Positions 25,635-34,682 of a stretch of 64,000 nt of DNA are shown one piece after another (position 1 is the stretch's first letter; each line of letters begins with the position of its first letter). The stretch spans positions 1,488,001 to 1,552,000 of the forward strand of contig OZ038528.1 in NCBI GenBank assembly GCA_964036665.1, read 5' to 3'. A model generated the notes under the pieces. It had not been told where the DNA came from, ran no database searches, and worked only from the letters and a program-made list of their open reading frames with translations. The position numbers were made by a program, and so were the translations under genes. Source of the DNA: Gordius sp. MW1. Taxonomy: Eukaryota; Nematomorpha; Gordioida; Gordea; Gordiidae.

Positions 25635-25885
25635 AAAGTGCCTTAATGGGGATTTGAACTGCTATCATGGGCGTTACCAGGATTGGAATATGAGGGGACA
25701 ATAATGATTTAGGGAGGGGTGAAATGATTATTTTTTCAAATTCGAGCTATAATTATATCAAATTTTAAAGAATTTTGGATTTAGAGGGGGGCAGCAGCCC
25801 CTTCCTGCCAATCCCTTGCTACGCCCATTAGTGCTAGCTCTCGTTTCAAAGACAGAGTCTTATACCATTTCGCCATCACACTTTA
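25635..25885 (-). repeat. tRNA-like SINE head split by a MITE, copy 1
   Basis: On the minus strand a tRNA-like sequence has an A box around TGGCGAAATGGTATAAGAC (25857-25875), an anticodon-arm-like part with ACGAGAGCTAGCA, and a B box AGTTCAAATCCCC (25648-25660). A MITE (25666-25829) lies between the two boxes. The SINE head would be RNA polymerase III type; the insertion should cripple it. Copy 2 at 28640-28880 is split at the same point. Confidence 0.6.
25666..25829. mobile_element. CATGGGCGTAGCCA MITE between tRNA-like A and B boxes
   Basis: CATGGGCGTTACCAGGATTGG to TTGCTACGCCCAT. It is orthologous to the copy at 28677-28828, so it was present before the segmental duplication. Confidence 0.8.
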
Positions 25886-25913
25886 AAAAAAAACAAGGTA
25901 TAATAATACAGAG

Positions 25914-26091
25914 CATGGGCGTAGCCAAGGGGGGGGGGGGCAGGGAGGGGCGGCTGCCCCCCTCTAAATCCAAAAATTGTTGACATTCATTAAAATTATG
26001 GCTAAAATTTCAAAACATTTTGCCCCTCCCTAAGCACCCTTAAATCATTATTGCCCCCCCCCCTCTAATTCCAAAGCTGGCTACGCCCATG
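25914..26091. mobile_element. CATGGGCGTAGCCA MITE, private to duplication copy 1
   Basis: Perfect CATGGGCGTAGCCAAGG and GCTGGCTACGCCCATG ends with 12-G and C-rich tracts; body close to copies at 15 and 45113. It is flanked by ATACAGAG on the left and ATACAGAG on the right, an apparent 8-bp duplication, and is absent from duplication copy 2. Confidence 0.85.
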
Positions 26092-26399
26092 ATACAGAGG
26101 CAGGACTAGTGTTTGCAAAGTGAGAGGCAATTAATTGTTTCATAATATTGTAAAATATAATAGAAAGAATGAATTAATATAATTTATATAATTTAAATTC
26201 TGGTTAAAAATTAAAAACCAACAAAATTCAGCTCCTAAATTATATTACCGTCTATAATTCTCAATTACTCAAAAATATCATGGTGCGATCAACACCTACT
26301 AAATTTGAAATGTTTTGATTACATAAAAAAAGCATATTTTCAGTGATCTTTCATTAGTTATTTCCAAAACATTACAAAAACTGACAACATATATGTGGG

Positions 26400-27200
26400 G
26401 AGACATTAAATGGCAAGGGCTCGCTTTTAGTTTTCAGTCCGTCGGTCCTATTATATTGTCCTGTCCTGTTTAACTTGTAATAATTCAATAATTGCTGTGG
26501 ATACTTATACAGCTGTGGACTTATGCTTCTTGAAAAAACTTTTATTTTGATTTTACAAATAGACTAGCTAATGACCGCTGGGCTTAAATTTTTTCGACCT
26601 CGCCCTGGCCTAAATTCCATTGTGTTTATGAGCCCGCTCGATTACCTTTTATTAATCACTTTCTTGAAGCAACTTGTTTAGGTTGTTGCGATATATTGGA
26701 TAACTTCAAAACTGGGTAAATAATTCCCTGCAAATTAATGATGACCGTTGCTTACTTCTAATTATCTCCTGGCCAAAGGCCAAAATCCATTTTTATTTTT
26801 GTGCCTGCAGGTTTTGCAATTTATGGTATCTTAGCTTCAAATATACAAAAAATAATTATTTTGGCTGAAAATAGATAATAATGACCGCTGGTTGGTTTAA
26901 TTTTTTTGACCCGCCTCGAGCCCATTATCCATTATTGTTTATGGGCGCGACTTACCTTTATATATAAATTTATTTTGGCAATTTGTCTAGGTAGTTGCTT
27001 TATAAAGGATGACTACGGAACTGGCTAAATAATTCCCTGAAAATTAAAGATGACCGTTACTTACCTCCTGACCCCGGCCAAAATCTATTTTTAATTTTGT
27101 GCCTGCAGGTTTTGGCATTTATGTTATATCAGCTTCAAATATATTAGAAATCAATTTTTCTGGCTAAAAATAAATGAAAACCGTTCCTCGGAAAAAGATC
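26400..27200 (+). repeat. Dispersed repeat B, long forward copy
   Basis: Two tandem-like halves share CTAATGACCGCTG, GACC(T/C)CGCC, GTTTATG(A/G)GC, TAGGTTGTTGC/TAGGTAGTTGC, AATTCCCTG, GATGACCGTTGCTTACTTC and the TGCCTGCAGGTTTTG blocks. No reverse transcriptase or transposase motif is visible. Confidence 0.7.
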
Positions 27201-27944
27201 AATCATTTTGTCCTTTTTCCCGGCCTCCCTTGATTATATTAATTGTATGTGCATCTTTCGGTCTCGGCGGCTAACTTTTAGGCCAAAAATTAAAATATTT
27301 CTCTGACCCCCTGCTCAGGATTTGACCATTGCCCCATTCACCCCCCCCCCCCTCCGCCCCATTTCCACCCCCTGGTCCCTTGTTCCCCACCCCCTTGCGC
27401 AAGTCTCTAGCGATAAGTGCTGACACATGGCATCCTCTTTCCTCTTTATGCCCCATCCCTCTTAAATGGTATATGATGGTCACAATTTTCGAATGTTTAC
27501 CTCGCATATGATTTTTATAGTTTTCTATAGTTTCATTTAATAAAAAATGCCTCTTAAAAAAAATCAATTAATACCTAGAAAATTGTTTTGCTTCCACAAT
27601 CTAACTTCTCCTTTTTCAATACCCACCCCCCCCCCCCCCCCTTGCGTAAATATCATATGTTTACCGCATTTTAGTTCTTTTCTTGCTATAATTTGATAAG
27701 AAAAATATAAATATTTTTGCACTCAAATATATCTTTTATTAATGCATAAAGGTACAATTTACGAGTGTTGACTATTTATTGTATAATATATTGAATGTGT
27801 TGGCAGACATCTTTATCGCAAAAAAATGTCCTCAAATTCAACTTACGATTCTAATGTTTTGGCTAAGTTAATTGTTAGCATAGCATAGACTAGATTTTTA
27901 GTTAATTTATAATTTTTATGTATCATTCATACAAAATTGTTGTT
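27201..27944. other. Low-complexity C-rich and AT-rich flank
   Basis: C-rich blocks near 27341-27400 and a run of about 17 C near 27624-27640; the minus ORF 27271-27567 is a by-product of these. No gene supported. Confidence 0.45.
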
Positions 27945-28265
27945 TAGCGTGTAAAAATACTTAACGTCTATTTTCTTATTAAAATTTAAAATTATCATAT
28001 TTAATAAAATATTTACACTTCATAGTCAAAAATATAAAATTTCTGTAAAGATTAACTTCATATCCCAAAGCCACACAGTGTATACGTTTATCCCCCCATC
28101 TTAATTATAAGTTTCCGCTAGATGGCAAAAATAAATATTTTGCGTTGTTCGGTAAATATATGTGCCAACTGTGCCTTATTAACTTGCCGAAAACTTTTGA
28201 GGAAATACCCTGGCACTATTATTGGGTGAATTTATCACTAGATTGTAATTGTAAATTTACACAGG

Positions 28266-28422
28266 CATGGACGTAGCCAGGTTTTGGATTAGGGGGGGGG
28301 GGCAAAGCGTTAAAAAGTTCAATTAGAGGGGGCAAAACATAAATTTTTTTAATTTTTCAAAATTTTTGAATTGAAATTTTTTTCGTAATTTAGGGGGTGC
28401 CCCCCCCCTGGCTACGTCCATG
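28266..28422. mobile_element. CATGGACGTAGCCA MITE, private to duplication copy 2
   Basis: Ends CATGGACGTAGCCAGG and CTGGCTACGTCCATG; both ends carry the same G-to-A change, keeping the inverted repeat matched. 'ggttttggatta' subtype. Confidence 0.85.
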
Positions 28423-28639
28423 TATTATTGATTTATTAGGCTAGCTTTTTTATAGTTGTTTTGTAATGTGATGTAATTACAATAATTATTAGAAATAAAA
28501 TTAAGCAACGACCTTAAGTATGGAAAATAAATCAAAACGCACTACACAATAAACGGTTTGGTCACATGGTCAACTTCTCGAGAGATTGGAGGGGGGTCGG
28601 CTATCTAGGCCTGACAGCCGTGTTGACGATGTGATTTTT

Positions 28640-28880
28640 TGAAAGAAAGTGCCGTAATCGGGATTCTAACAGTTAGCATGGGCGTAGCCAGGATTGGAAC
28701 CAATGATTTAGGGAGCGTCAAAATGATAATTTTATAAATTTTTAGCTATAATTATAGCAATTTTTAAGTGAATTTTTGGATTTAAAGGGGGGCAGCCGCC
28801 CCTTCCTCTTACCGCCTGGCTACCCATGACTGCTAACTCTCGTTTTAAAGCCAGAGCCTTAACCATTAGGCCCCCGCACT
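28640..28880 (-). repeat. tRNA-like SINE head split by a MITE, copy 2
   Basis: Minus strand: GGGCCTAATGGTTAAGGCTC (A-box side, 28853-28873) and GTTAGAATCCC (B-box side, 28660-28670), separated by the MITE 28677-28828. The A-box half is a better tRNA match than copy 1. Confidence 0.6.
28677..28828. mobile_element. CATGGGCGTAGCCA MITE shared by both duplication copies
   Basis: Left end CATGGGCGTAGCCAGG intact, right end shortened to CCTGGCTACCCATG. Confidence 0.8.
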
Positions 28881-29242
28881 AACCAAAAAATAAGGTACAA
28901 TAAGGCATTTAACTGTTCATAATATTGTAAAACATAATAGAAAAAGTGAATTAATTTAATTTATATAATTTATATACTGGTTAGAAATTTAAAACAGACG
29001 AAATTCAGCTCTTAATATATATTTCCGTCTATACTTCTCAATTGCTCCTATGACAAGGTGCAATCAACACCTGCCATATTCAAAAATGTCAATATTAGGA
29101 ACAATTTCGTAAAAGGGTAGGTAGAGCAGTTTTATTAGTCAATGGTCAAATTATAGTCAAATGTTTTAAACAATTAATATTTTCGTTGGATAATCTGGGG
29201 AAAAAAAGGGTTGTAAGTTGTAAAAAAAGTAAAGATATTAAC

Positions 29243-29425
29243 CAAAAATGCTAACGCGATTCTTTTATCTTCAAAAATTTTTACCCCATCGGTCATTTCG
29301 CGTTTGGGTACCTTTGGCAAGCTGGTCTTGACTTTCTTTAAAGAGTTAGGAAGACGCTCTTCGCCATCGAAACATTTGGCACCATTTAACCTAAACAAAG
29401 ACCTAGTTTGCGAATTCATGGCCAA
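29243..29425 (-). CDS. Possible first coding exon, unknown protein
   Basis: An ATG at 29425 opens 61 codons (MAMNSQTRSLFRLNGAKC, then KKVKTSLPKVPKREMTDGV) with basic, non-repetitive composition and ends at TTTTTG/GTTAAT, the same GTTAA donor form used in the lectin receptor gene. No following exon was identified and no family is recognised. Confidence 0.35.
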
Positions 29426-29690
29426 TTTGGATATATCCTTTCGATGAGTTTATATCGGAAGTTTTTTTTATTATTTGATGCATTTTATTTTATATGTTTA
29501 TTATGTATTTATCTTCAATTATTGTCAAGGTTAGCAAAGAAACTTTTAGTCTAAAAAACATTTAAGGGCGTCTATATATTGAACTTATAAATTTCTATAT
29601 CTATTTTCTGGAAGTAAGAACACTTCTATTTTATCATGGAACTTTTGCATTCAACGCTTTACTTTTTCTTTATCAAAAGTTTGAATCCAA

Positions 29691-29820
29691 CCCATCTGGC
29701 GAAAATCCCAAAAAAGGAAAATAATATAGTATATAATACTTACGTTAGATATAACCCTAACCCTGACCCTCACCCTAACCTATGATTGGATTTCCCCTTT
29801 TGGGATTTTCGCCAGATGGG
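29691..29820. mobile_element. Short foldback MITE with 23-bp perfect inverted repeats
   Basis: Starts CCCATCTGGCGAAAATCCCA and ends with its exact reverse complement (23 bp match, then a few mismatches). The 130-bp unit contains CCCTAACCCTGACCCTCACC, a degenerate CCCTAA-like tract. Confidence 0.75.
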
Positions 29821-30731
29821 CAGGAGCGCAAAGTCTCCTTACCGAAAGTCAAAAAGCGGATGTGGAGTGATGGGAACAGGAGACGTCTCGTAAACTAAGT
29901 CAAAGGTTTTGGGGATGTTTATGATTTATATATTAAAAAATGACAATTTTGGCTAAAGTCACCAGCACCACATAGTTTAAGGAATTGCAAAGTGGCTACC
30001 GGATGCTATGAATATATCATGGGCTTAAGATTTCTGACGATAAAAGCACATTTATTTACCTGTAATATGAAGAAGTAATGTAACCATTATACAAATTTCT
30101 TGCAAAAGATGGAAAAACCCTTCACTATATCATAAGGAAATATCAAGCAAAGATAACTAGCATGCTAACGATTATATTTTCAAGCATAACATGACAAAAA
30201 GTTAGATCTTAAATATAATCATGATAACAAATCAGGACTTTTTGCTAATCTTAATTTTTGGTATAATTCATATCCAATATTTTATAACATTATCCTCCCT
30301 CAAATGAATTAAAAAAAATTATTTGAAGCAAAAATAACCTTTTAATTACCATAATTTATCTTATTAGCTAAAATAGCATTGTTGAATTAAAAAAATAATC
30401 AACATTAAAATAAACTTTTTGAGTCGGGAATTAATCTATATAGCTCTTATAAATAACACAAATTTGTGTGATAAGAATGAATTTCATACCCAAGATTAAG
30501 TTGGGGAGATATTTTCCCACATTTAAAAGAAATTCAAAACATTACATCTTAGTCCAAAAATTAGGAATCTAAAATTTATTAAAGAACGGCACTTCTAATA
30601 ATATTTTTCTGTATTTTAATATTTGAATCGCAGGGCACAATTATTTAGAAACCTTGCATAGATTGCCCTCGTACAGAAAATAAAAATTATCAGCATATAT
30701 ATTTACCAAAATCTGAGCATTGTATATTTAC
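29821..30731. other. AT-rich intergenic stretch
   Basis: No gene, no strong repeat recognised. Confidence 0.4.
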
Positions 30732-31444
30732 TAGGGACCTGCATGGATGACCCGAAACGGGTTAAAAATTTTAAAATGCTTTCGGGTAGGCGGGTTGGAT
30801 TAAGTGGCGGGTCAAAGGTTATGGATCTTACATTGCAAAATATACGGGACATATCTTTTAAATTTATGCTATGTAATTTTTGTTTAATATCGAAATGTAT
30901 AAATGAAGATCATTCATTCAGTAAATAAAATTCCTTTGATTATTTGAATCAATCTGATTGTTTTAACTTGGATGCAAATTTAAATTTGACTCGTGAAAGG
31001 TAAAATATATCAGCAATATGATATTTATGAATTGTATTTAAATAGTGCGAAGTGGCAGTTCATTATTAATTTAGACTACAAAAATATATATTTATAAAAC
31101 AAAATAAAAGTAGGTTTTTGCAAAACTATATTTTCCAAAATTATTGCCACCCGATATTGTAGATACTATCATATTTAGACATCACTACAATAAATCATTC
31201 AAATAAATTAGTAATGAAAAACTGTGGTATAAATTAGTTTCATAAATCGTATTTTAATTTGTCTATTAAATTTTACATACAGCAATTTTTCTTACTCTCG
31301 CGTCGGTTACCAAAATTTGAAAGGCATTCGGGAGGGATTTGGTCAAAAAATTTTTAACGCTTTCGGGTCGTGTCCGGGAAATTTTAAAATGCTTTCGGGT
31401 CGAGTCGGGTTTGGGAGGAAAATTAGTAACCTTGCACTTCTCTA
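30732..31444. mobile_element. hAT-type non-autonomous element with CGGGT-rich ends
   Basis: Begins TAGGGACCTGCATGG and ends (reverse) TAGAGAAGTGCAAGG. Both ends carry GCTTTCGGGT and related CGGGTCGGGT repeats (30765-30815 and 31320-31415). Flanks ATATTTAC and ATAATTAT could be an eroded 8-bp duplication. No coding inside. Confidence 0.65.
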
Positions 31445-32545
31445 ATAATTATTAAACATATGGACTTTTACCATAAGTGTAACCAAATTTGAAAAAGGGG
31501 GGGGGGCGAGACAGTCAGATGATTGTGGGACATCAAAATAGTAATTTTTTGTAATTTTAGCCAATTTTTTAATATTTAAATATATTAATTAAAGGAGAGG
31601 ATATTACCTTTTTAGTTTCATCATTCAAAGCCCGGTCTTAGGCTGTATGTTTATGCCCATTTAGGGATCTCTATACTGCCGTATAAATTTTTTCAAATCT
31701 ACTATAATAGAAATCTACGAAGAACGGTAAAGGATGATACAAATATCAGAGTATTTACTTACCTATTTAATAATGTGAGAATATGTTTATTAGAAAAGAC
31801 GAATATTGTTAAGCCTGAAAATAAGGTGCGAAAGGTTTTAAAATAAGCGATAGTTGGTTTACAAGCAGCGATAGCACAAATACAATTCATTATCGATACC
31901 ATGTCAACCATTAAGTGAATGATATAGATTACCAATAAATGTTTCTATGACGATGAGCCTCTAAGAACCATAAGTATTATTAACGTCGATAGTCTTATAA
32001 GAGGATGAGGTTGTTTTTATTATTTTTCTATCGTGTATCACTGACTTTACTTGTTTTTTGAATGTTCAATCAAGTTTATTTTTATAAAAATTTGCACAAT
32101 AATATTCGGAAATATTATAATGATGGAGGTATAAGCTTTTGTAAAAAAATTTGATTAAAAAAATAAAATGTATTTCTCTTTCTAAGTGTATAAGTGTCTT
32201 ATAATCTTTTATGCTGCTACCCTTTTATTAATACTACTGCATATATGGATTAATTTTCTAACAAAACTATAATAATTTAACGCATTTAATTTGTTTATTA
32301 ATCAAATATTTTTTTTCTTCAAATTTTGGCCAAAGGCAGGCCTAATCTTAATTATGCAACTAGGGTTAGACTTATATTTACCTTTTTTGGTTTAAGCCCT
32401 AATAAATTGAATCTTGGTTGCGCGCAACAATGTTTTGATTTCGCTACAAATTGAATGGTTGTGTATTCGTGGCATCATATGATCGTTAGTTATAATGAAA
32501 GTTGACGTACCAAGTCAAACGATATAAAGACACTAAATATAAAAT
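31445..32545. other. Intergenic sequence upstream of the FLYWCH gene
   Basis: A 13-G tract near 31497-31506; otherwise AT-rich with no recognised gene. Confidence 0.4.
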
Positions 32546-32546
32546 C

Positions 32547-32690
32547 TCTAAAAATCTCTAAAAATCTCTAAAAATAACTAAAAATCTCTAAAAATAACTA
32601 AAAATCTCTAAAAATCTCTAAAAATAACTAAAAATCTCTAAAAATAACTAAAAATCTCTAAAAATAACTAAAAACCCTAAAAACACCTAT
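32547..32690. repeat. Minisatellite just upstream of a start codon
   Basis: About twelve alternating units of AAAATCTCTA and AAAATAACTA. It ends about 10 bp before the ATG of the FLYWCH gene, so it occupies the 5' UTR or promoter. Confidence 0.9.
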
Positions 32691-32696
32691 TGTAAT

Positions 32697-34081
32697 ATGA
32701 ATCACGTTCATTTTACTCAATCCCAAAAAAGAAAACCAATTTTAGTTTATCAAAATCATCATTATACAAAGGTCAATAATGGGACAGATTCAAAATCTTA
32801 CTACAGATGTAGGGTAAATGAATGTGGTGGCAGAGGTTTCTATTCAGATGCAAGGTTTACAATGACACGTGCACATGACAATCTCCCACATAAAAGTATG
32901 TTAATATTAATTTTACTTATTATATTATAGAGTACCCTAATTATGGATTGATACCTTCAGATCTACCTATATCCCATTTGAGTAATTTAATTTAAAAACT
33001 TTTATCATCATTTCTTTAGACAGTGGATCTATACAAACATCCTACTTAAATGATGCAACAAATCTACCTATATCCCTTTTGAGTAATTTAATTAAAAAAC
33101 TTTTATCATCATTTCTATAGACAGTGGATCTATACAAACATCTTACTTAAATGATGCAACAAATCTACCTATATCCCTTTTGAGTAATTTAATTAAAAAA
33201 CTTTTATCATCATTTCTTTAGACAGTGGACCTATACAAACATCTTACTTAAATGATGCAACAAATCTACCTATATCCCTTTTGAGTAATTTAATTAAAAA
33301 ACTTATATCATCATTTCTATAGACAGTGGATCTATACAATCATCTTACTTAAATGATGCAACAAATCTACCTATATCCCTTTTGAGTAATTTAATTTAAA
33401 AACTTTTATCATCATTTCTTTAGACAGTGGATCTATACAAACATCCTACTTAAATGATGCAACAAATCTACCTATATCCCATTTGAGTAATTTAATTTAA
33501 AAACTTATATCATCATTTCTATAGACAGTGGATCCATACAATCATCTTACTTAAATGATGAACAAATCTACCTATATCCCATTTGAGTAATTAAATTTAA
33601 AAACTTATATCATCATTTCTATAGACAGTGGATCTATGCAATCATCTTACTTAAATGATGCAACAAATCTACCTATATCCCATTTGAGTAATTTAATTTA
33701 AAAACTTATATCATCATTTCTATAGACAGTGGATATATACAATCATCTTACTTAAATGATGCAACAAATCTACCTATATCCCATTTGAGTTATTTTATTT
33801 AAAAACTTATATCATAATTTCTATAGACAGTGGATCTATACAATCATCTTACTTAAATGATGCAACAAATCTACGTATATCCCATTTGAGTTATTTAATT
33901 TAAAAACTTATATCATAATTTCTATAGACAGTGGATCTATACAATCATCTTATGATGCAACAAATCTACCTATATCCCATTTGAGTTATTTAATTTAAAA
34001 ACTTATATCATAATTTCTATTGACAGTGAATCCGTTTATATGTATTTACATTCTCATGAATCAATTACAACCATATAAATA
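32697..34081 (+). CDS. FLYWCH zinc-finger protein with tandemly repeated exons
   Basis: Exon 1 (32697-32895) encodes a FLYWCH-type finger: FTQSQKRKPILVYQNHHYTK, then YYRCRVNEC and AHDNLPH supply the C-C-H-H ligands. FLYWCH domains bind DNA or proteins. A 35-bp intron (GTATGT...TATAG) leads to exon 2 (32931-32981, KYPNYGLIPSDLPISHL). Then come ten near-identical 63-nt exons, each starting and ending in phase 1 and each followed by a 38-bp intron. They encode 21-residue units (NSGSIQTSYLNDATNLPIS plus HL or LL). A diverged last unit reads to a stop at about 34079-34081, but its acceptor is TTG rather than TAG. Unit 6 has a 1-nt deletion. Splicing is predicted only, and whether all or some units are included is unknown. 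Confidence 0.65.
32982..34022 (+). repeat. 101-bp tandem array of exon plus 38-bp intron
   Basis: The predicted exons lie at 33020-33082, 33121-33183, 33222-33284, 33323-33385, 33424-33486, 33525-33586, 33625-33687, 33726-33788, 33827-33889 and 33928-33984. The period is exactly 101 bp, except 100 after unit 6 (1-nt loss) and 95 after unit 10 (6-nt in-frame loss). Each unit has TTTCT(A/T)TAG before ACAGTGG and GTAATT or GTTATT after CATTTGA. Units 1-4 read CTTTTGA and units 5-10 CATTTGA, so the array has at least two sub-families. Confidence 0.9.
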
Positions 34082-34682
34082 AAATTTATTTCTAGTTTTT
34101 TATAAATTTTTATAGTAAGGTGTGTTTTTCATCTTAATTATTAATCACAATCTTATTAATATATATTGCCAATTCTAGTTTAGGTTTAAGGAAATCAAAT
34201 ATCACTATCTTCAAGGATCTATTTGTAAAAAGAAATTAATAAAATAATTTTCTGTAAAATAAATGTTGCTTGCTTGTTATGATTAGTCCTTGAAATAAAA
34301 CTAAAAGATCATTTGATAATGTTTATTTACAAACATAAACAATAAAATCTCAAAATAAAATTTATATGCCCAGTAATAAGAAAAGATCTCTCTATTTTTA
34401 ATAGAACTTTAACAGACTAAATATTTACAATTCTTAACCTTAACTACATTTCCAATTCAATCAAAAATTATATCTAAGCCAATTTAAATTTTTTATTATA
34501 TAATAAACTTTACTAATTTAAATAAACTAATACAATTAGAGTTAGGCAATTATAATTAAATTAATTTTTTATGCTAAAGATTTATATTATAATATCCTTG
34601 CACCCTTTTTTTATATAATACCTTTTATACTAAAATATTGTCTATTATTTTATTTATTTTTATATTTTAAATATGTACCTAA
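34082..34682. other. AT-rich spacer between FLYWCH and TJAP1-like genes
   Basis: No exon seen. An in-frame TAA directly precedes the start codon at 34683. Confidence 0.5.

Larger units (their letters stand above)
25100..26310. repeat. Segmental duplication, copy 1
   Basis: Collinear with 27945-29085. Shared landmarks are ATACTTAACGTCTATTT, AAAGCCACGCAGTGT, GGTAAATATATGTGCCCCAAC, CTGACATCCGTGTTGACGATG, a MITE at the same position and GCGATCAACACCT. It contains the tRNA-like SINE head and, privately, the MITE at 25914-26091. Confidence 0.85.
27945..29085. repeat. Segmental duplication, copy 2
   Basis: Collinear partner of 25100-26310. Contains a private MITE at 28266-28422 that splits the GGTAAATATATGTG...GTAATGTGATG block, and the shared MITE at 28677-28828. 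Confidence 0.85.

Noticed and set aside
29755..29785. CCCTAA-like run as an interstitial telomere
   Set aside because: Only a few degenerate units, inside a foldback element.
32697..34081. CRISPR-like array reading of the 101-bp repeats
   Set aside because: Repeats are tandem without unique spacers, in a eukaryotic gene context with splice signals.
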